Shown here: piece by piece, positions 1-9,256 of the stretch | How positions within the stretch are numbered: the first letter of the stretch is position 1 | Layout: the number at the start of each line of letters is the position of its first letter | Origin: Nocardia aurantia | Lineage (GTDB): Bacteria > Actinomycetota > Actinomycetes > Mycobacteriales > Mycobacteriaceae | Assembly: GCF_009604425.1 (NCBI RefSeq) | Contig: NZ_WEGI01000012.1 | Location: 124,001-188,000, forward strand | Length of the DNA: 64,000 nt | Reading direction: 5' to 3' | Made by a program: the position numbers and the translations under genes | The notes under the pieces: generated by a model | Database searches by the model: none | Told to the model about the DNA's origin: nothing | Seen by the model: only the letters and a program-made list of their open reading frames with translations

Positions 1-1835
1 TCCGCCGCGACGGCCTCACGGGCCTGTTCCTCCGCGATCTGGTCCTCGTGGAATTCCATGCTGCGCCGGCGATCCGGCACCAGGCCCTCTGGCCGGAACC
101 GCATCATCAGGATCAGGGTGATCGCGAACAACAGCAGCTGTTTGTTCTCGAAGAACTGCAATTTCTCCGGCACCAGATACAGCACGGCGGCGCCGAGCAG
201 CGGGCCGCTGATCGTGCCCATGCCGCCGAGCACGACGGCGGCCAGCAAGAACGCCGAATTCGGCGGTGCGGTCCCGGCGAACTGGTACTGATCCGGCGTG
301 GCCGTGGTCGTCACGTGCGCCTGAATCGTGCCCGCGAGCCCGGCGAGGCTCGCGCCGAGCCCGAACGCCAGCAGTTTGAGCCGGAAACCGTTGATGCCCA
401 TGGCCGCCGCGGCCATCTCGTCCTCGCGGATGGCCACCCAGGCCCGGCCGATCCGGGAGTTGCGCACGTGCGCGTAGATCAGCGCGACCACGGCGATCAG
501 CGCCACCAGCAGCAGGTAGTAGTTGCCGAACCGAGTGAGCGTGATGCCGAGAACATGATGCGATTTCCCGAAGTCCCAGCCGAACAGGTCCAGATCCGGG
601 ATCGCCGGAATTCCGTTGGGACCGTTGGTGAGATCCGGCCCGGAGACGCCGTTGAGGTTGTTCACGGTGATCCGGAAGATCTCGCCGAAGCCGAGCGTGA
701 CGATCGCCAGGTAGTCGCCGCGCAGCCGCAGCGTCGGCGCGCCGATCAGGACGCCGAAGATCACCGCGACCACCGTGCCGAGCAGCGCCGCACCCCAGAA
801 CGGCAGTGTGACGTGCGCGAACCGGGAGAACGCCGACCCGGACACCAGTGCCGCGGTGTAGGCGCCGACGCCGAGGAACGCGACGTATCCCAGATCCAGT
901 AACCCGGTGAGCCCGACGACGATGTTGAGACCCAGTGCGGCGGTACCGAAGACGAGGATATTGTCCGCCGTCGTGGTGTAGGTGTCGTCGTTCTGGAGGA
1001 CCACGAAGACCACCGCGGCCACCACGGTCGCCAGGCCGGTCGCCCTCCGATGCCTGGCAGTCAGCGCGCTGAACCGCTCGGTCAGCCCGGCCCGGACCAG
1101 TGCCCACCCGGCGAACCCGACAGCGAGCGCGTACGCGAGGAACGCCTCGGTGCTGTCGGTGTCGAGCCCGTAGTCGAACAACACCATGGCGACCAGAACC
1201 ACGCCGAAGACGGTTGCCAACTCGATGATCACCGTCCGGCGCCACGGCAGGGCCGATATCTGTCGTACCGGTCCGGCTTCCGTCTCTTGCCGCGATTCTG
1301 CTGCCGCCGGTCGCCCAAGCGCGGCCTCCGCTCGTTGCCGTGGCGCGGCCGATGTCCGCGATCGCGCCGTGTCCGAGTTCGGTTGTCGTGCTGCGGTTGT
1401 GGTTCGCTGCTCGGTCGGTAGCCCGAATGCGCCTGCCACGGTGAGGAGTGTGCCGATTCCCGCGACGGCGGCACCCGGCTCCCAGTTGGCCAGTCCGCCC
1501 AGTTCGACGGCGATGGCCAGGAGTGTGTACCAGGTCGACGCGGCCAGCGCGAGGGTGAGCGCGCGTAGCGGCCGCTCGAAACCGCGTGGCGCCAGCGCTC
1601 GGAGCACCGGCACTCCGATCGCGCCCAGTGCGAAGATCAGTACCACCAGCGCCGCCGCGAGGGTGATCAACTGGTTGCCACCGGGATATCCGGTCACGGT
1701 GAGGTTGCCGGGGAAGCGGCGGGTCCAGGTCCAGGCGGTGAAGGTGGAGCCGAGCGCCACGCCTGCGCCACCGAATATCAGTCCGTAACCCAGCCGGGGT
1801 GGTAACCCGAAGCGGGAGAACCTGATTCGCTTCAT
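1..1835 (-). CDS. livM: Branched-chain amino acid ABC transporter permease LivM (partial)
   Basis: Inner-membrane permease of a LIV-type importer, running off the left edge. Reading the minus strand from the ATG at 1835 (protein start MKRIRFSRFG) gives an open frame of about 611 codons with no stop before the edge. The first third has two or three hydrophobic segments and a polar linker (about residues 120-170, rich in R, T, A and E). The LivM core follows, with the family-typical stretch NIVVGLTGLLDLGYVAF and, near the edge, the permease ending RFRPEGLVPDRRR. The start overlaps the livH stop by ATGA, so the two are translationally coupled. The livG/livF ATPases would be expected beyond the left edge. 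The long N-terminal half and polar linker are unusual for LivM. Family call is confident. Confidence 0.9.
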   Translation of the reverse strand, partial: MKRIRFSRFGLPPRLGYGLIFGGAGVALGSTFTAWTWTRRFPGNLTVTGYPGGNQLITLAAALVVLIFALGAIGVPVLRALAPRGFERPLRALTLALAASTWYTLLAIAVELGGLANWEPGAAVAGIGTLLTVAGAFGLPTEQRTTTAARQPNSDTARSRTSAAPRQRAEAALGRPAAAESRQETEAGPVRQISALPWRRTVIIELATVFGVVLVAMVLFDYGLDTDSTEAFLAYALAVGFAGWALVRAGLTERFSALTARHRRATGLATVVAAVVFVVLQNDDTYTTTADNILVFGTAALGLNIVVGLTGLLDLGYVAFLGVGAYTAALVSGSAFSRFAHVTLPFWGAALLGTVVAVIFGVLIGAPTLRLRGDYLAIVTLGFGEIFRITVNNLNGVSGPDLTNGPNGIPAIPDLDLFGWDFGKSHHVLGITLTRFGNYYLLLVALIAVVALIYAHVRNSRIGRAWVAIREDEMAAAAMGINGFRLKLLAFGLGASLAGLAGTIQAHVTTTATPDQYQFAGTAPPNSAFLLAAVVLGGMGTISGPLLGAAVLYLVPEKLQFFENKQLLLFAITLILMMRFRPEGLVPDRRRSMEFHEDQIAEEQAREAVAA

Positions 1836-2803
1836 GCGCGATCTCCCGCCGAGGTGCCGACGAGGCCCTGCGGCCGCACCAGCAGCACCACGATCAGGAC
1901 CACGAAGGCCCAGACGTCGCTCCACGCGCCGCCGCCGAACTGCGCCACCGCGTGGATGTGCCCGAGACCGCCGGCGGCCAGCGATTCGACCACGCCGAGC
2001 AGCAGTCCGCCGAGCATGGCGCCCTGCACACTGCCGATCCCGCCGAGCACGGCGGCGGTGAACGCCTTCAGCCCGGCGATGAAGCCCATCCCGAAGCTGA
2101 CCTGCCCGTACTTCAGGCCCTGCGCCAGGGCGGCCACCGCCGCGAGTGCCGCGCCGATCGCGAAGGCCAGTGCGATGAGCCGGTCGGTGTCGATGCCCAT
2201 CAGCCGGGCGGCGTCAGGGTCCAGCGCCGTCGCCCGCATCGCCCGGCCCAGCCGGGTGCGGGCCACGAACCAGGCCAGCGCCGCCATGCATATCGCCGCC
2301 AGCACCACCGTCACCACGTCCGCACGCTGGATCACGATGCCGCCCAGATGGATCGGGCTGCCGGGCAATTGCGGGAACACCTGCGGCTGGGAGGCGCCGA
2401 AAGCCGCCTTCCCCGCGGCATTCTTGCCCGGATAGAACAGGAAGGTCAACTGCTGCAACGCGATCGACAGGCCGATCGCGGTGATCAGCGGCGCCAGCCG
2501 CGGCGCGTGCCGCAGCGGCCGGTAGGCCAGTCGCTCGGCGGTCAGCGCGACCGAAACCGATACGCAGACACCGGCTATCAGCAGGATCGGCAGCACCAGC
2601 CAGAGACCGGCGTGGTGCAGTGCGGGCACCCAGGTGTACACGAACAGCGCGCCGAAACCGCCGAGCATGAAGATCTCACCGTGCGCGAAGTTGATCAGGC
2701 CCGCGATGCCGTACACCATCGTGTAGCCGACCGCGATCAGGCCGTACAGGGCGCCGAGGACGACGCCGCCGGTCAGGAGCTGTAACAGCTCGGTGGTGCT
2801 CAA
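1832..2803 (-). CDS. livH: Branched-chain amino acid ABC transporter permease LivH
   Basis: Inner-membrane permease of 323 residues, the usual LivH length. The N-terminus carries the typical LivH signature (YTMVYGIAGLINFAHGEIFM) and about eight hydrophobic segments follow. The start codon is TTG, placed seven bases after a good GGAGGA ribosome site, and the protein starts MSTTELLQLL. It is the middle gene of binding protein - livH - livM, with an ATGA overlap into livM and a 176-base spacer from the binding-protein gene that contains a strong hairpin. Its job is to form the membrane channel with LivM for leucine, isoleucine, valine or related ligands. The substrate cannot be read from the sequence. 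Confidence 0.93.
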   Translation of the reverse strand: MSTTELLQLLTGGVVLGALYGLIAVGYTMVYGIAGLINFAHGEIFMLGGFGALFVYTWVPALHHAGLWLVLPILLIAGVCVSVSVALTAERLAYRPLRHAPRLAPLITAIGLSIALQQLTFLFYPGKNAAGKAAFGASQPQVFPQLPGSPIHLGGIVIQRADVVTVVLAAICMAALAWFVARTRLGRAMRATALDPDAARLMGIDTDRLIALAFAIGAALAAVAALAQGLKYGQVSFGMGFIAGLKAFTAAVLGGIGSVQGAMLGGLLLGVVESLAAGGLGHIHAVAQFGGGAWSDVWAFVVLIVVLLVRPQGLVGTSAGDRA

Positions 2804-2840
2804 GGGGTGGTCCTCCGTGGATCGAGAAACGTTCGCGGAC

Positions 2841-2882
2841 AGCCGGATCCCGCCGCACCGGCGGGCGCGACGGGATCCGGCT
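2841..2882 (-). terminator. Hairpin between the binding-protein gene and livH
   Basis: A perfect 12-bp inverted repeat (2841-2852 with 2871-2882, arm AGCCGGATCCCG) encloses an 18-base GC-rich loop in the 176-base spacer. There is no T-run on the minus-strand side. It may act as a partial terminator or RNA stabiliser, letting the periplasmic binding protein be made in excess over the permeases, a pattern common in ABC importers. The function is inferred from position. Confidence 0.5.
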
Positions 2883-2979
2883 CAGCGGCCGGCCGGCAGG
2901 CGGCCGATCAGCGCCCGACCGTGTGCGGCACCGGCCGCGCGACCGCGCACCGGGCCGACTGCGTGATCGGGTGCGGGGT

Positions 2980-4194
2980 TCACTGCGCGACCGTGCCCAC
3001 GGTCGTCCACTTGCCGTCCTTGACGGTGTTCATCACCATGGTGCGGTTCGTGGTGTCGCCGTACTGGTCGAATGCCACCGTTCCGGTCAGGCCCGGGAAA
3101 TTCACCTGTTGCACAGCCGCTTCGATCGCGGCGCGGCCGGGCACCTTGCCGCCGTTGGCCGCGGTCGCCGCCTTGACGCCCTGCAGGATCGCGGTGGTGG
3201 CGTCGTAGGAGTACGGGCCGAAGATGCCGTACGGCTCGGCGAATCCGGCGGCCTTGTACGCGTCGATGAACCCCTGCTGCTCGGCGGTCTTGCCGATCGG
3301 CGCGCCCGCGGTGACGACGTCGTCGCCCTCGGCGGCGGGCCCGGCCAGCTTGATGTACTGCTCGTCGTACACCGCGTCGCAGCCGAGCAGCGGGATGTTC
3401 ACCCCGGCCGCCTTCAGCTGCTTGGACAGCGGCCCGGCCTGGGGGTACTCGCCGCCGAACAGCACGGCCTGCGCGCCGGAATTCTTGATGTCGTTCACGA
3501 CCGCCGAATAGTCGACCGCGGCATCGCTGACCTGCTGTTTGGTGACGATCTGGCCGCCGAGCGCGGTGAACTTGTCGGTGAAGTTCTGTACCACGCCCTG
3601 CCCGTACACCTTGCCGTCGTCGACCACGGCGACCTTGGTGAGCTTCAGCGTGTCGTGAGTGTAGATCGCGACCGCCGGCGCCTCGAGCGCGTCGGTCGGG
3701 ATCGTGCGGAAGTAGTTCTTGTGCGGCCGGGCCTTCGCGGTGGTGTAGTTCGCGCCCTGGGTGAGACTGGGATTGGTGTTGGCGGGCGACACCTGGACCA
3801 GGTCGGCGCTGTCGAGGGTCGGGATCATCGACTGCGCCACCGACGAGTTGTACGAAGCCACAACACCGACCACCGCGGAATCGGCGGCGAAGGCCGCCGC
3901 GTTCTGCTGCCCGATACTGGCCTGCGCCTGATCGTCCTTGGCGACCAACTGGAACTTCACACCCGGCACCAGGCCGTCCTTGTTGGCCTTGTCGACGGCG
4001 AGCTGGGCCGAGTGCTGCAACCCGAGGCCGACGGCGGACAGATCGCCGGTCAGCGGCGCGTCGAACCCGATCTTCAGCACGGTGCCACCGCCGGAGTCGC
4101 CGGCCCCGTGCTCGTCTCGGGAACCGCATGCCGCGAGCGCGAGGCACACGGCCAGCAGCGGCACGCCCACTCGGGCCACATTCCTGGTGTGCAC
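2980..4194 (-). CDS. livJ: Branched-chain amino acid ABC transporter substrate-binding lipoprotein
   Basis: Extracytoplasmic ligand-binding protein of 404 residues (periplasmic binding protein type 1, Leu/Ile/Val family). The chosen start is GTG at 4194, preceded by AGGAGG at good spacing; it gives MHTRNVARVG, a hydrophobic signal segment and the lipobox LAAC with Cys23, so the protein should be lipid-anchored. The mature part opens with the family motif KIGFDAPLTGDLSAVGLG and contains VVGVVASYNSSVAQSMIP. An in-frame upstream ATG at 4287 would add 31 residues in front of the signal peptide and is unlikely. It heads the liv operon with livH and livM downstream. The ligand is inferred from family and neighbours only. 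Confidence 0.93.
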   Translation of the reverse strand: MHTRNVARVGVPLLAVCLALAACGSRDEHGAGDSGGGTVLKIGFDAPLTGDLSAVGLGLQHSAQLAVDKANKDGLVPGVKFQLVAKDDQAQASIGQQNAAAFAADSAVVGVVASYNSSVAQSMIPTLDSADLVQVSPANTNPSLTQGANYTTAKARPHKNYFRTIPTDALEAPAVAIYTHDTLKLTKVAVVDDGKVYGQGVVQNFTDKFTALGGQIVTKQQVSDAAVDYSAVVNDIKNSGAQAVLFGGEYPQAGPLSKQLKAAGVNIPLLGCDAVYDEQYIKLAGPAAEGDDVVTAGAPIGKTAEQQGFIDAYKAAGFAEPYGIFGPYSYDATTAILQGVKAATAANGGKVPGRAAIEAAVQQVNFPGLTGTVAFDQYGDTTNRTMVMNTVKDGKWTTVGTVAQ

Positions 4195-4393
4195 AGTTTC
4201 CTCCTGAGGTACGAACGATGCACGGACCATAAGCGGCGGAACGGCCGGGGATTCTGTTTTCCCGAACAACATTCCCCACGGCCGCATGTCCGGCCGGACA
4301 TAGATTTCCGATCTGCGAATCGTTCGGATGAACGACGCCGGAACGTCTTTCGAGTTCCGGGACCTGTGCGCCCACTGTGCCCAGAGTACGAAA

Positions 4394-4423
4394 CGAGGGG
4401 CCCGGTCGAAACCGGGCCCCTCG
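4394..4423 (-). terminator. Rho-independent-type terminator after pruB
   Basis: A perfect 13-bp GC-rich stem (4394-4406 with 4411-4423) closes a four-base CGAA loop; read on the minus strand it is followed by GTTTCG. It lies 106 bases past the proline dehydrogenase stop and about 200 bases before the binding-protein start, so it should separate the proline operon from the liv operon. The rest of the 335-base spacer (4195-4529) holds the ribosome site and presumably the promoter of the binding-protein gene; nothing else is evident. Confidence 0.7.
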
Positions 4424-4529
4424 GTCGAGCGTGAACTCGTGTGCGGCGAAACATTTTTCGGTTGTGCCCGGAATATGTGCCGGGTATTTCGTTATATTGC
4501 GGCAGGTTTCGCCGATATTACGTATCGGA

Positions 4530-5507
4530 TCAGTCCTGCGCGGTGGCCGCCCGGAGGAAGAACGACAGATTCGCCGGGCGTTCGGCCATCCGGCGGACCA
4601 GGTAGCCGTACCACTGGTCGCCGAACGGGACGTACACCCGCATCCGTTGTCCCAGTCGCACCAGCCGATCCTGTTCGGCGGGCCGGACCCCGTAGAGCAT
4701 CTGGAATTCGAACTCGTCGCGGCCGCGGCCGGCCGCGGTGGCCAGCAGCGCCGCCGTCTCGATCATCTCCGGGTCGTGGGTGGCGACCATCGGATACCCC
4801 TTGCCCGCCATCAGGATTCGCAGGCAGCGCAGATACGAGGCGGACACCTCCGCGGGCCGCTGGAACGCGACCGACTCCGGTTCCCGATAGGCGCCCTTGC
4901 ACAACCGGATTCGCGCGCCCTCGGCGGCGAAGGCGTGGCAGTCCGCCTCGGTGCGCAGCAGGTAGGCCTGCAGTACCGTGCCGACGGTCTCCGGATGGTG
5001 CTGCCGCAGTTCACGCACGATCGACAACGTGGAATCGGTGGTGGTGTGGTTCTCCGCGTCGACGGTCACCCACAGGCCGACGGCGTCCGCGGCCGCCGCG
5101 ACGATCCGGGCGTTGCCGAGCGCCACCGCGTGCCCGTCGCCGGGCAGCGCCTGCCCGAGCGCGGACAGCTTCAGCGACACCTCCAGGGGCCGCGCCGTCG
5201 CCTCGCTGTCCGGCGCCGGCAGTCCGGCCAGTACCTCGATCAACGCCAGGTACTGGTCCACCACCCGCCGGGCCTGCGCCGGCTCGGTGGTGTCCTCGCC
5301 GAGATAGTCGATCGACACGAACTTGTTCTGCCGCAATAACTCCCGGACCGCGGGCAGCGCGCTGTCGCGGGTCGCGCCGGCCACGAACCGATCGACCACC
5401 CGCCGGGTCGCGGGCATCCGGGTCAGTCCCCGTTCCAGGCGCTGCGACCGGGCGGCGGTCAGCAGCAGCGGCCGCAGCGGATGCGACAGCACTCCCGCCG
5501 CGCTCAT
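4530..5507 (-). CDS. pruB: Proline dehydrogenase (monofunctional, PRODH)
   Basis: FAD-dependent oxidation of L-proline to pyrroline-5-carboxylate, the first step of proline use, donating electrons to the respiratory chain. The protein has 325 residues, typical of the single-domain actinobacterial enzyme. It shows the PRODH barrel motifs, including SLKLSALGQ in the first half, RLCKGAYREPESVAF in the middle and FQMLYGVR near the C-terminus, where flavin and substrate contacts lie. The ATG at 5507 overlaps the stop of pruA (ATGA), so the order pruA-pruB is translationally coupled. The same arrangement beside a divergent PucR-type activator is known in mycobacteria. Call is confident. Confidence 0.94.
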   Translation of the reverse strand: MSAAGVLSHPLRPLLLTAARSQRLERGLTRMPATRRVVDRFVAGATRDSALPAVRELLRQNKFVSIDYLGEDTTEPAQARRVVDQYLALIEVLAGLPAPDSEATARPLEVSLKLSALGQALPGDGHAVALGNARIVAAAADAVGLWVTVDAENHTTTDSTLSIVRELRQHHPETVGTVLQAYLLRTEADCHAFAAEGARIRLCKGAYREPESVAFQRPAEVSASYLRCLRILMAGKGYPMVATHDPEMIETAALLATAAGRGRDEFEFQMLYGVRPAEQDRLVRLGQRMRVYVPFGDQWYGYLVRRMAERPANLSFFLRAATAQD

Positions 5508-7159
5508 CGCGGGTCCCCGGTGTCGGGTTCCTGATGCGGATAGCCGTCGGTGGTCGCCGGCACGAAGGTCTCCTTGATCGACCGCGGCGACACCCAGCGC
5601 AGCAGGTTCAGCGGGGATCCGGCCTTGTCGTTGGTGCCGGAGGCGCGGGCGCCACCGAAGGGTTGCTGACCGACCACCGCGCCGGTCGGCTTGTCGTTCA
5701 CGTAGAAGTTTCCGGCGGTGAAACGCAGTGCGGCGCTTGCCGTATCGATCGCCGACCGATCCCGGGCCAGGATCGCGCCGGTGAGCGCGTACTTCGACCC
5801 GCTGTCCACCAGGCCCAGCACCTCCGCGAAGGCGCCCGGCCGATCGTCGTCGTAGACGTGCAGCGACAGGATCGGCCCGAAGTACTCGGTGCGGAACGCC
5901 TCGTCGGTGGGGTCCTCGCCGATCAGCAGCGTGGGTTCGACGAACCAGCCGATCCGGTCGTCGCAGCTGCCGCCGGTCGCGATGGTCAGGCTCGCGGTCG
6001 CCTTGGCCCGGTCGATGGCCGCCACATTCCGCTCGAACGACCGGCGGTCGATCACCGCGCCGCCGAAATTACCGAAATCCGTGACATCGCCGTAGCTCAG
6101 CGCGGCGATCCGGTCGACCACCTCGCCGCCGATCCGGCTCCACAGCGATTTCGGGACGAAGGCACGCGAGGCCGCCGAGCACTTCTGTCCCTGATATTCG
6201 TAGGCGCCCCGGACCAGCGCGGTGATCAGCGCCTCCGGATCCGCCGAGGCGTGCGCGAGCACGAAATCCTTGCCACCGGTCTCGCCCACCAGCCGCGGAT
6301 AACCGTCGTAGCGGTCGATCCGGTTCCCGACCTCCCGCCACAGCTGCTGGAAGGTGGCGGTGGAGCCGGTGAAGTGGATCCCGGCCAGCCGCGGATCGTC
6401 GAGCACCACCGCCGAGACCTCGGGACCGTGCCCGTGCACCAGATTGATCACCCCCGGCGGCAGTCCGGCCGCCTCCAGCAGCCGCATCGTGTGATGCGCC
6501 GCCACCGCCTGGGTGATCGACGGCTTCCACACCACGGTGTTGCCCATCAGCGCGGGAGCGGTCGGCAGGTTGCCGGCGATCGCGGTGAAGTTGAACGGGG
6601 TGACGGCGTAGACGAAACCCTCCAGCGGCCGGTGGTCGGTCCGGTTCCACACGCCGGGCGACGACATCGGCTGCCCGGCCAGGATCTGCCGGGCGAAGTG
6701 CACGTTGAAACGCCAGAAATCGACCAGCTCGCAGGGCGCGTCGATCTCCGCCTGATACGGCGATTTGGACTGCCCCAGCATGGTGGCGGCGGCGATGGTC
6801 TCCCGCCACGGCCCGGCCAGCAGATCGGCGGCGCGCAGGAAGACCGCGGCCCGCTCGTCGAAGGGCAGCTCCCGCCAGGCCGGTGCGGCGGCCATCGCGG
6901 CGGTGACGGCGGCGTGCGCGTCGGCGGGTTCGGCCACGGACACCGTGCCGAGCACGGCGGCGTGGCGGTGGGGTTGCACGACATCGACCCGCGCGCCGGA
7001 ACCGCGGCGCGGGCGACCGCCGATGACGTGCGGTAATTCGATCGGTTCGGCGGCGAGGGTGGTGATCGCTGCCCGGAGCCGGGTTCGCTCGGGCGTCCCG
7101 GGAGCGTACGAATGCACGGGTTCGTTGGCCGGTACGGGGACCGTGGTGATCGCGTCCAT
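5504..7159 (-). CDS. pruA: L-glutamate gamma-semialdehyde (P5C) dehydrogenase
   Basis: NAD-dependent oxidation of pyrroline-5-carboxylate / glutamate semialdehyde to glutamate, second step of proline catabolism. About 551 residues from the ATG at 7159 (MDAITTVPVP), matching the usual length; an ATG nine codons upstream (7186) is possible but would add only MPGGCFLAG. Aldehyde dehydrogenase landmarks are visible: GFVYAVTPFNFTAIAGN, the glutamate region GETGGKDFV, the catalytic cysteine in YQGQKCSAASRAFVP, and FGPILSLHVYDD. It overlaps pruB by four bases and is divergent from pruR, with the control region between them. Confidence 0.94.
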   Translation of the reverse strand: MDAITTVPVPANEPVHSYAPGTPERTRLRAAITTLAAEPIELPHVIGGRPRRGSGARVDVVQPHRHAAVLGTVSVAEPADAHAAVTAAMAAAPAWRELPFDERAAVFLRAADLLAGPWRETIAAATMLGQSKSPYQAEIDAPCELVDFWRFNVHFARQILAGQPMSSPGVWNRTDHRPLEGFVYAVTPFNFTAIAGNLPTAPALMGNTVVWKPSITQAVAAHHTMRLLEAAGLPPGVINLVHGHGPEVSAVVLDDPRLAGIHFTGSTATFQQLWREVGNRIDRYDGYPRLVGETGGKDFVLAHASADPEALITALVRGAYEYQGQKCSAASRAFVPKSLWSRIGGEVVDRIAALSYGDVTDFGNFGGAVIDRRSFERNVAAIDRAKATASLTIATGGSCDDRIGWFVEPTLLIGEDPTDEAFRTEYFGPILSLHVYDDDRPGAFAEVLGLVDSGSKYALTGAILARDRSAIDTASAALRFTAGNFYVNDKPTGAVVGQQPFGGARASGTNDKAGSPLNLLRWVSPRSIKETFVPATTDGYPHQEPDTGDPR

Positions 7160-7246
7160 GCCTGCCAGGAAACACCCTCCGGGCACTCATCGGGTTGTCC
7201 GATCGCACGAATTGCGGGGCGTGTCTCTGTCCAGTTGAATGAAAGG
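7160..7246. promoter_or_regulatory. Divergent control region pruA / pruR
   Basis: About 87 bases separate the divergent starts of pruA and pruR. In mycobacteria PruR activates the pru operon when proline is present, so its binding site is expected here. I see no clear dyad; the region includes TTGTCCGATCGCACGAATTG. The role is inferred from gene layout. Confidence 0.4.
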
Positions 7247-8908
7247 GTGTCAAGGTTCCTGTCCCTGTCCGAGTTGTTGTCGTCGCTGACCAACTCGGTG
7301 GCCACGCTGGTCGACGCGCCGCAGGGCGACGAGGTCGTGGTCGACCAGGTGGCCTTCCTGGACGCGGGCGATCTCGTGATGGATCTACCGCCCGGGCAAC
7401 CGCTCGCGGAGGCGTATCTGCAGGTCGGCGTCGGCGACCGGGAGGCGACGGACTGGTTGTGCGCGCTCGCGCGCGACTGCCCGGCCGCCGACCGGCCGCG
7501 GGTGCTGTTCTCCAAGTCGGTGAGCGCGGAGTTGCGGGCCGCCGCGGCGGGCGCGGGGGTGGCCGTGGTCGCGGTGCATCCGCAGGCCCGCTGGGAGATG
7601 GTGTACTCGCTGATCGACCGCATCACCGGGCACAACGCGGGCCGGACCGGCGCGGAGCAGCCGCCGGCGCTCGACACCGACCTGTTCGGACTGGCCCAGT
7701 CGGTGGCGGCGTCCACTCGCGGGCTGGTCAGCATCGAGGACGACCAGTTCCGGGTGCTGGCCTATTCGGCGGACAACGCGGCCGTCGCGGATCCGGTGCG
7801 GCGGTTGTCGGTACTGGGCCGGCAGGGTCCGTCCGGTTATATGCGCTGGTTGCAACGCGAGGGCGTGTTCGATCGGCTGCGCAACTCCGGTGACACCATC
7901 GAAGTGCCGCCGCAGCCGGAGTGGGAGACCCGGCGGCGGATCGCCATCGGCATCCGGGAGCCGGGCCGCCAGGGCGGGCGCGCACCGGCGGTCCTCGGCA
8001 CCATCTGGGTGCAGGAGGGCGGTGAACCGCTCGACGCCGACAGCCCGCACACCCTGCGCGGCGCCGCCTCCATCGCCGCGCGGGTGATCTGGCGGGCCCG
8101 GCGCGCCCCGACCAGCGACGCGCTGCTGATCCAGCGGTTGTTCGGCGCGCACGGCGGCGGCGTCGACGTCGCGGCGTTCGCGCACCACTTCGGCGTCACG
8201 CCGGACGGGCCCGCGGCGGTCGTGGGCTTCGGCCGATGCGCCGGCGCGGGCGAGGACGACGAGCTGATGCAGCGCGTGATCGTGACCCTGCGGCTGCACG
8301 CCAGCGCGTTCCGGCAGGACTGCCTGACCACCATGATCGGCCCGCGGCTGTATGTGCTGTTCCCGGAACATCATTCGGTGGACCGGGTGGCCTCCTGGGC
8401 CCGGCAGGTGATCGGCCGGCTCGGCGAGCACTTCGGCCTGGAACTGCGCGGCGCGATCGCGGCTCCGGTCGACGGGCTCGCCGATGTCGCGCGGGCGCGC
8501 GCCGAGGCGGACCGGGTGCTCGACCACACGACCGAACTGCCGGACGCGGAACCGGTCACCACGCTCGCGCGTTCGCGCACCACCGTGCTGCTCGCCGAGA
8601 TCCTCGCCGCCGTCGGCGAGCGGCCGGACCTGCGGGATCCACGGGTGGACCTGTTGATGGACCACGATCGCCGGAACTCCGGCCGGCTGCGGGCGAGCCT
8701 CGATGCCTATCTGCGCCGCTACGGCGATGTGCGTTCCGCCGCAGCCGATCTCGGCATCCACCCCAACACCCTGCGCTACCGGATCCGCCGCGCGGCCGAA
8801 TTGATGGGCATCGATCTGGAATCCGATGCCGATCGGTTGCTACTGGAGATCCAATTGGCCGCGCGCCGGTCCGCGTCCGGCGAGCAGTCCGCGCCCGGCC
8901 GGCTCTGA
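7247..8908 (+). CDS. pruR: PucR-family activator of proline catabolism
   Basis: Transcription factor of about 553 residues. The N-terminal half starts RFLSLSELLSSL and resembles PucR-type sensor regions; the C-terminus has the PucR helix-turn-helix (about residues 490-535: RSAAADLGIHPNTLRYRIRR) followed by the typical ending. It sits divergently beside pruA-pruB exactly as the M. tuberculosis regulator Rv1186c does, which supports control of proline oxidation. The start is uncertain: GTG at 7247 is given, but its purine-rich stretch is too close to be an ideal ribosome site, and GTG 7223 or TTG 7235 are also possible. It may be translated from a leaderless message. Confidence 0.87.
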   Translation: MSRFLSLSELLSSLTNSVATLVDAPQGDEVVVDQVAFLDAGDLVMDLPPGQPLAEAYLQVGVGDREATDWLCALARDCPAADRPRVLFSKSVSAELRAAAAGAGVAVVAVHPQARWEMVYSLIDRITGHNAGRTGAEQPPALDTDLFGLAQSVAASTRGLVSIEDDQFRVLAYSADNAAVADPVRRLSVLGRQGPSGYMRWLQREGVFDRLRNSGDTIEVPPQPEWETRRRIAIGIREPGRQGGRAPAVLGTIWVQEGGEPLDADSPHTLRGAASIAARVIWRARRAPTSDALLIQRLFGAHGGGVDVAAFAHHFGVTPDGPAAVVGFGRCAGAGEDDELMQRVIVTLRLHASAFRQDCLTTMIGPRLYVLFPEHHSVDRVASWARQVIGRLGEHFGLELRGAIAAPVDGLADVARARAEADRVLDHTTELPDAEPVTTLARSRTTVLLAEILAAVGERPDLRDPRVDLLMDHDRRNSGRLRASLDAYLRRYGDVRSAAADLGIHPNTLRYRIRRAAELMGIDLESDADRLLLEIQLAARRSASGEQSAPGRL

Positions 8909-9049
8909 CGGACGTCCGCGCGCATTTCGGCCGCCACCGTCAGAGCGCGCTTCGCGGCGAAATCGGTCCATCGCCCCCGACTGTGTTGCATCATGTCGCA
9001 CAAGGGTTCTCGTGCCGATCGTCGATGGTGTGCGAAAGGGAGGGTGTAT

Positions 9050-9256
9050 ATGGACAATCCAGTGTTCCACCAGTGGCCGGGCCACGGGCTCACACCCGCG
9101 CAGATGCACGGCGAACTGAACAGACGGCATTCCGAGTGCACGCTCGACGGCTGCGATATGAAGCGCTACTGCTGGACCAGACTCATCGACCTCGGCCATC
9201 CGCACCCGGCGCTGACCGTCGACAACTGTCCCGCCTGCCGCGTCAACGTGGCGTGA
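9050..9256 (+). CDS. Small Cys/His-rich protein of unknown function
   Basis: A 68-residue protein starting MDNPVFHQWPGHGLT, with an excellent GGGAGGG ribosome site five bases before the ATG. It carries five cysteines in two groups (CTLDGCDMKRYC and CPAC) plus several histidines, which could bind zinc or an Fe-S cluster, but the spacing does not match a family I recognise. Its stop overlaps the ATG of the GtrA-family gene (TGATG), so the two are probably made together. An upstream in-frame ATG at 8993 would add 19 residues without a ribosome site. Function unknown; the gene itself looks real. Confidence 0.7.
   Translation: MDNPVFHQWPGHGLTPAQMHGELNRRHSECTLDGCDMKRYCWTRLIDLGHPHPALTVDNCPACRVNVA

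Noticed and set aside
982..1788. Several plus-strand frames opposite livM
   Set aside because: The minus-strand LivM translation shows clear membrane helices and family motifs across the same bases.
4328..7036. Very long plus-strand frame of 902 codons
   Set aside because: Antisense to pruA and pruB; Arg/Pro-rich composition typical of shadow frames in high-GC DNA.
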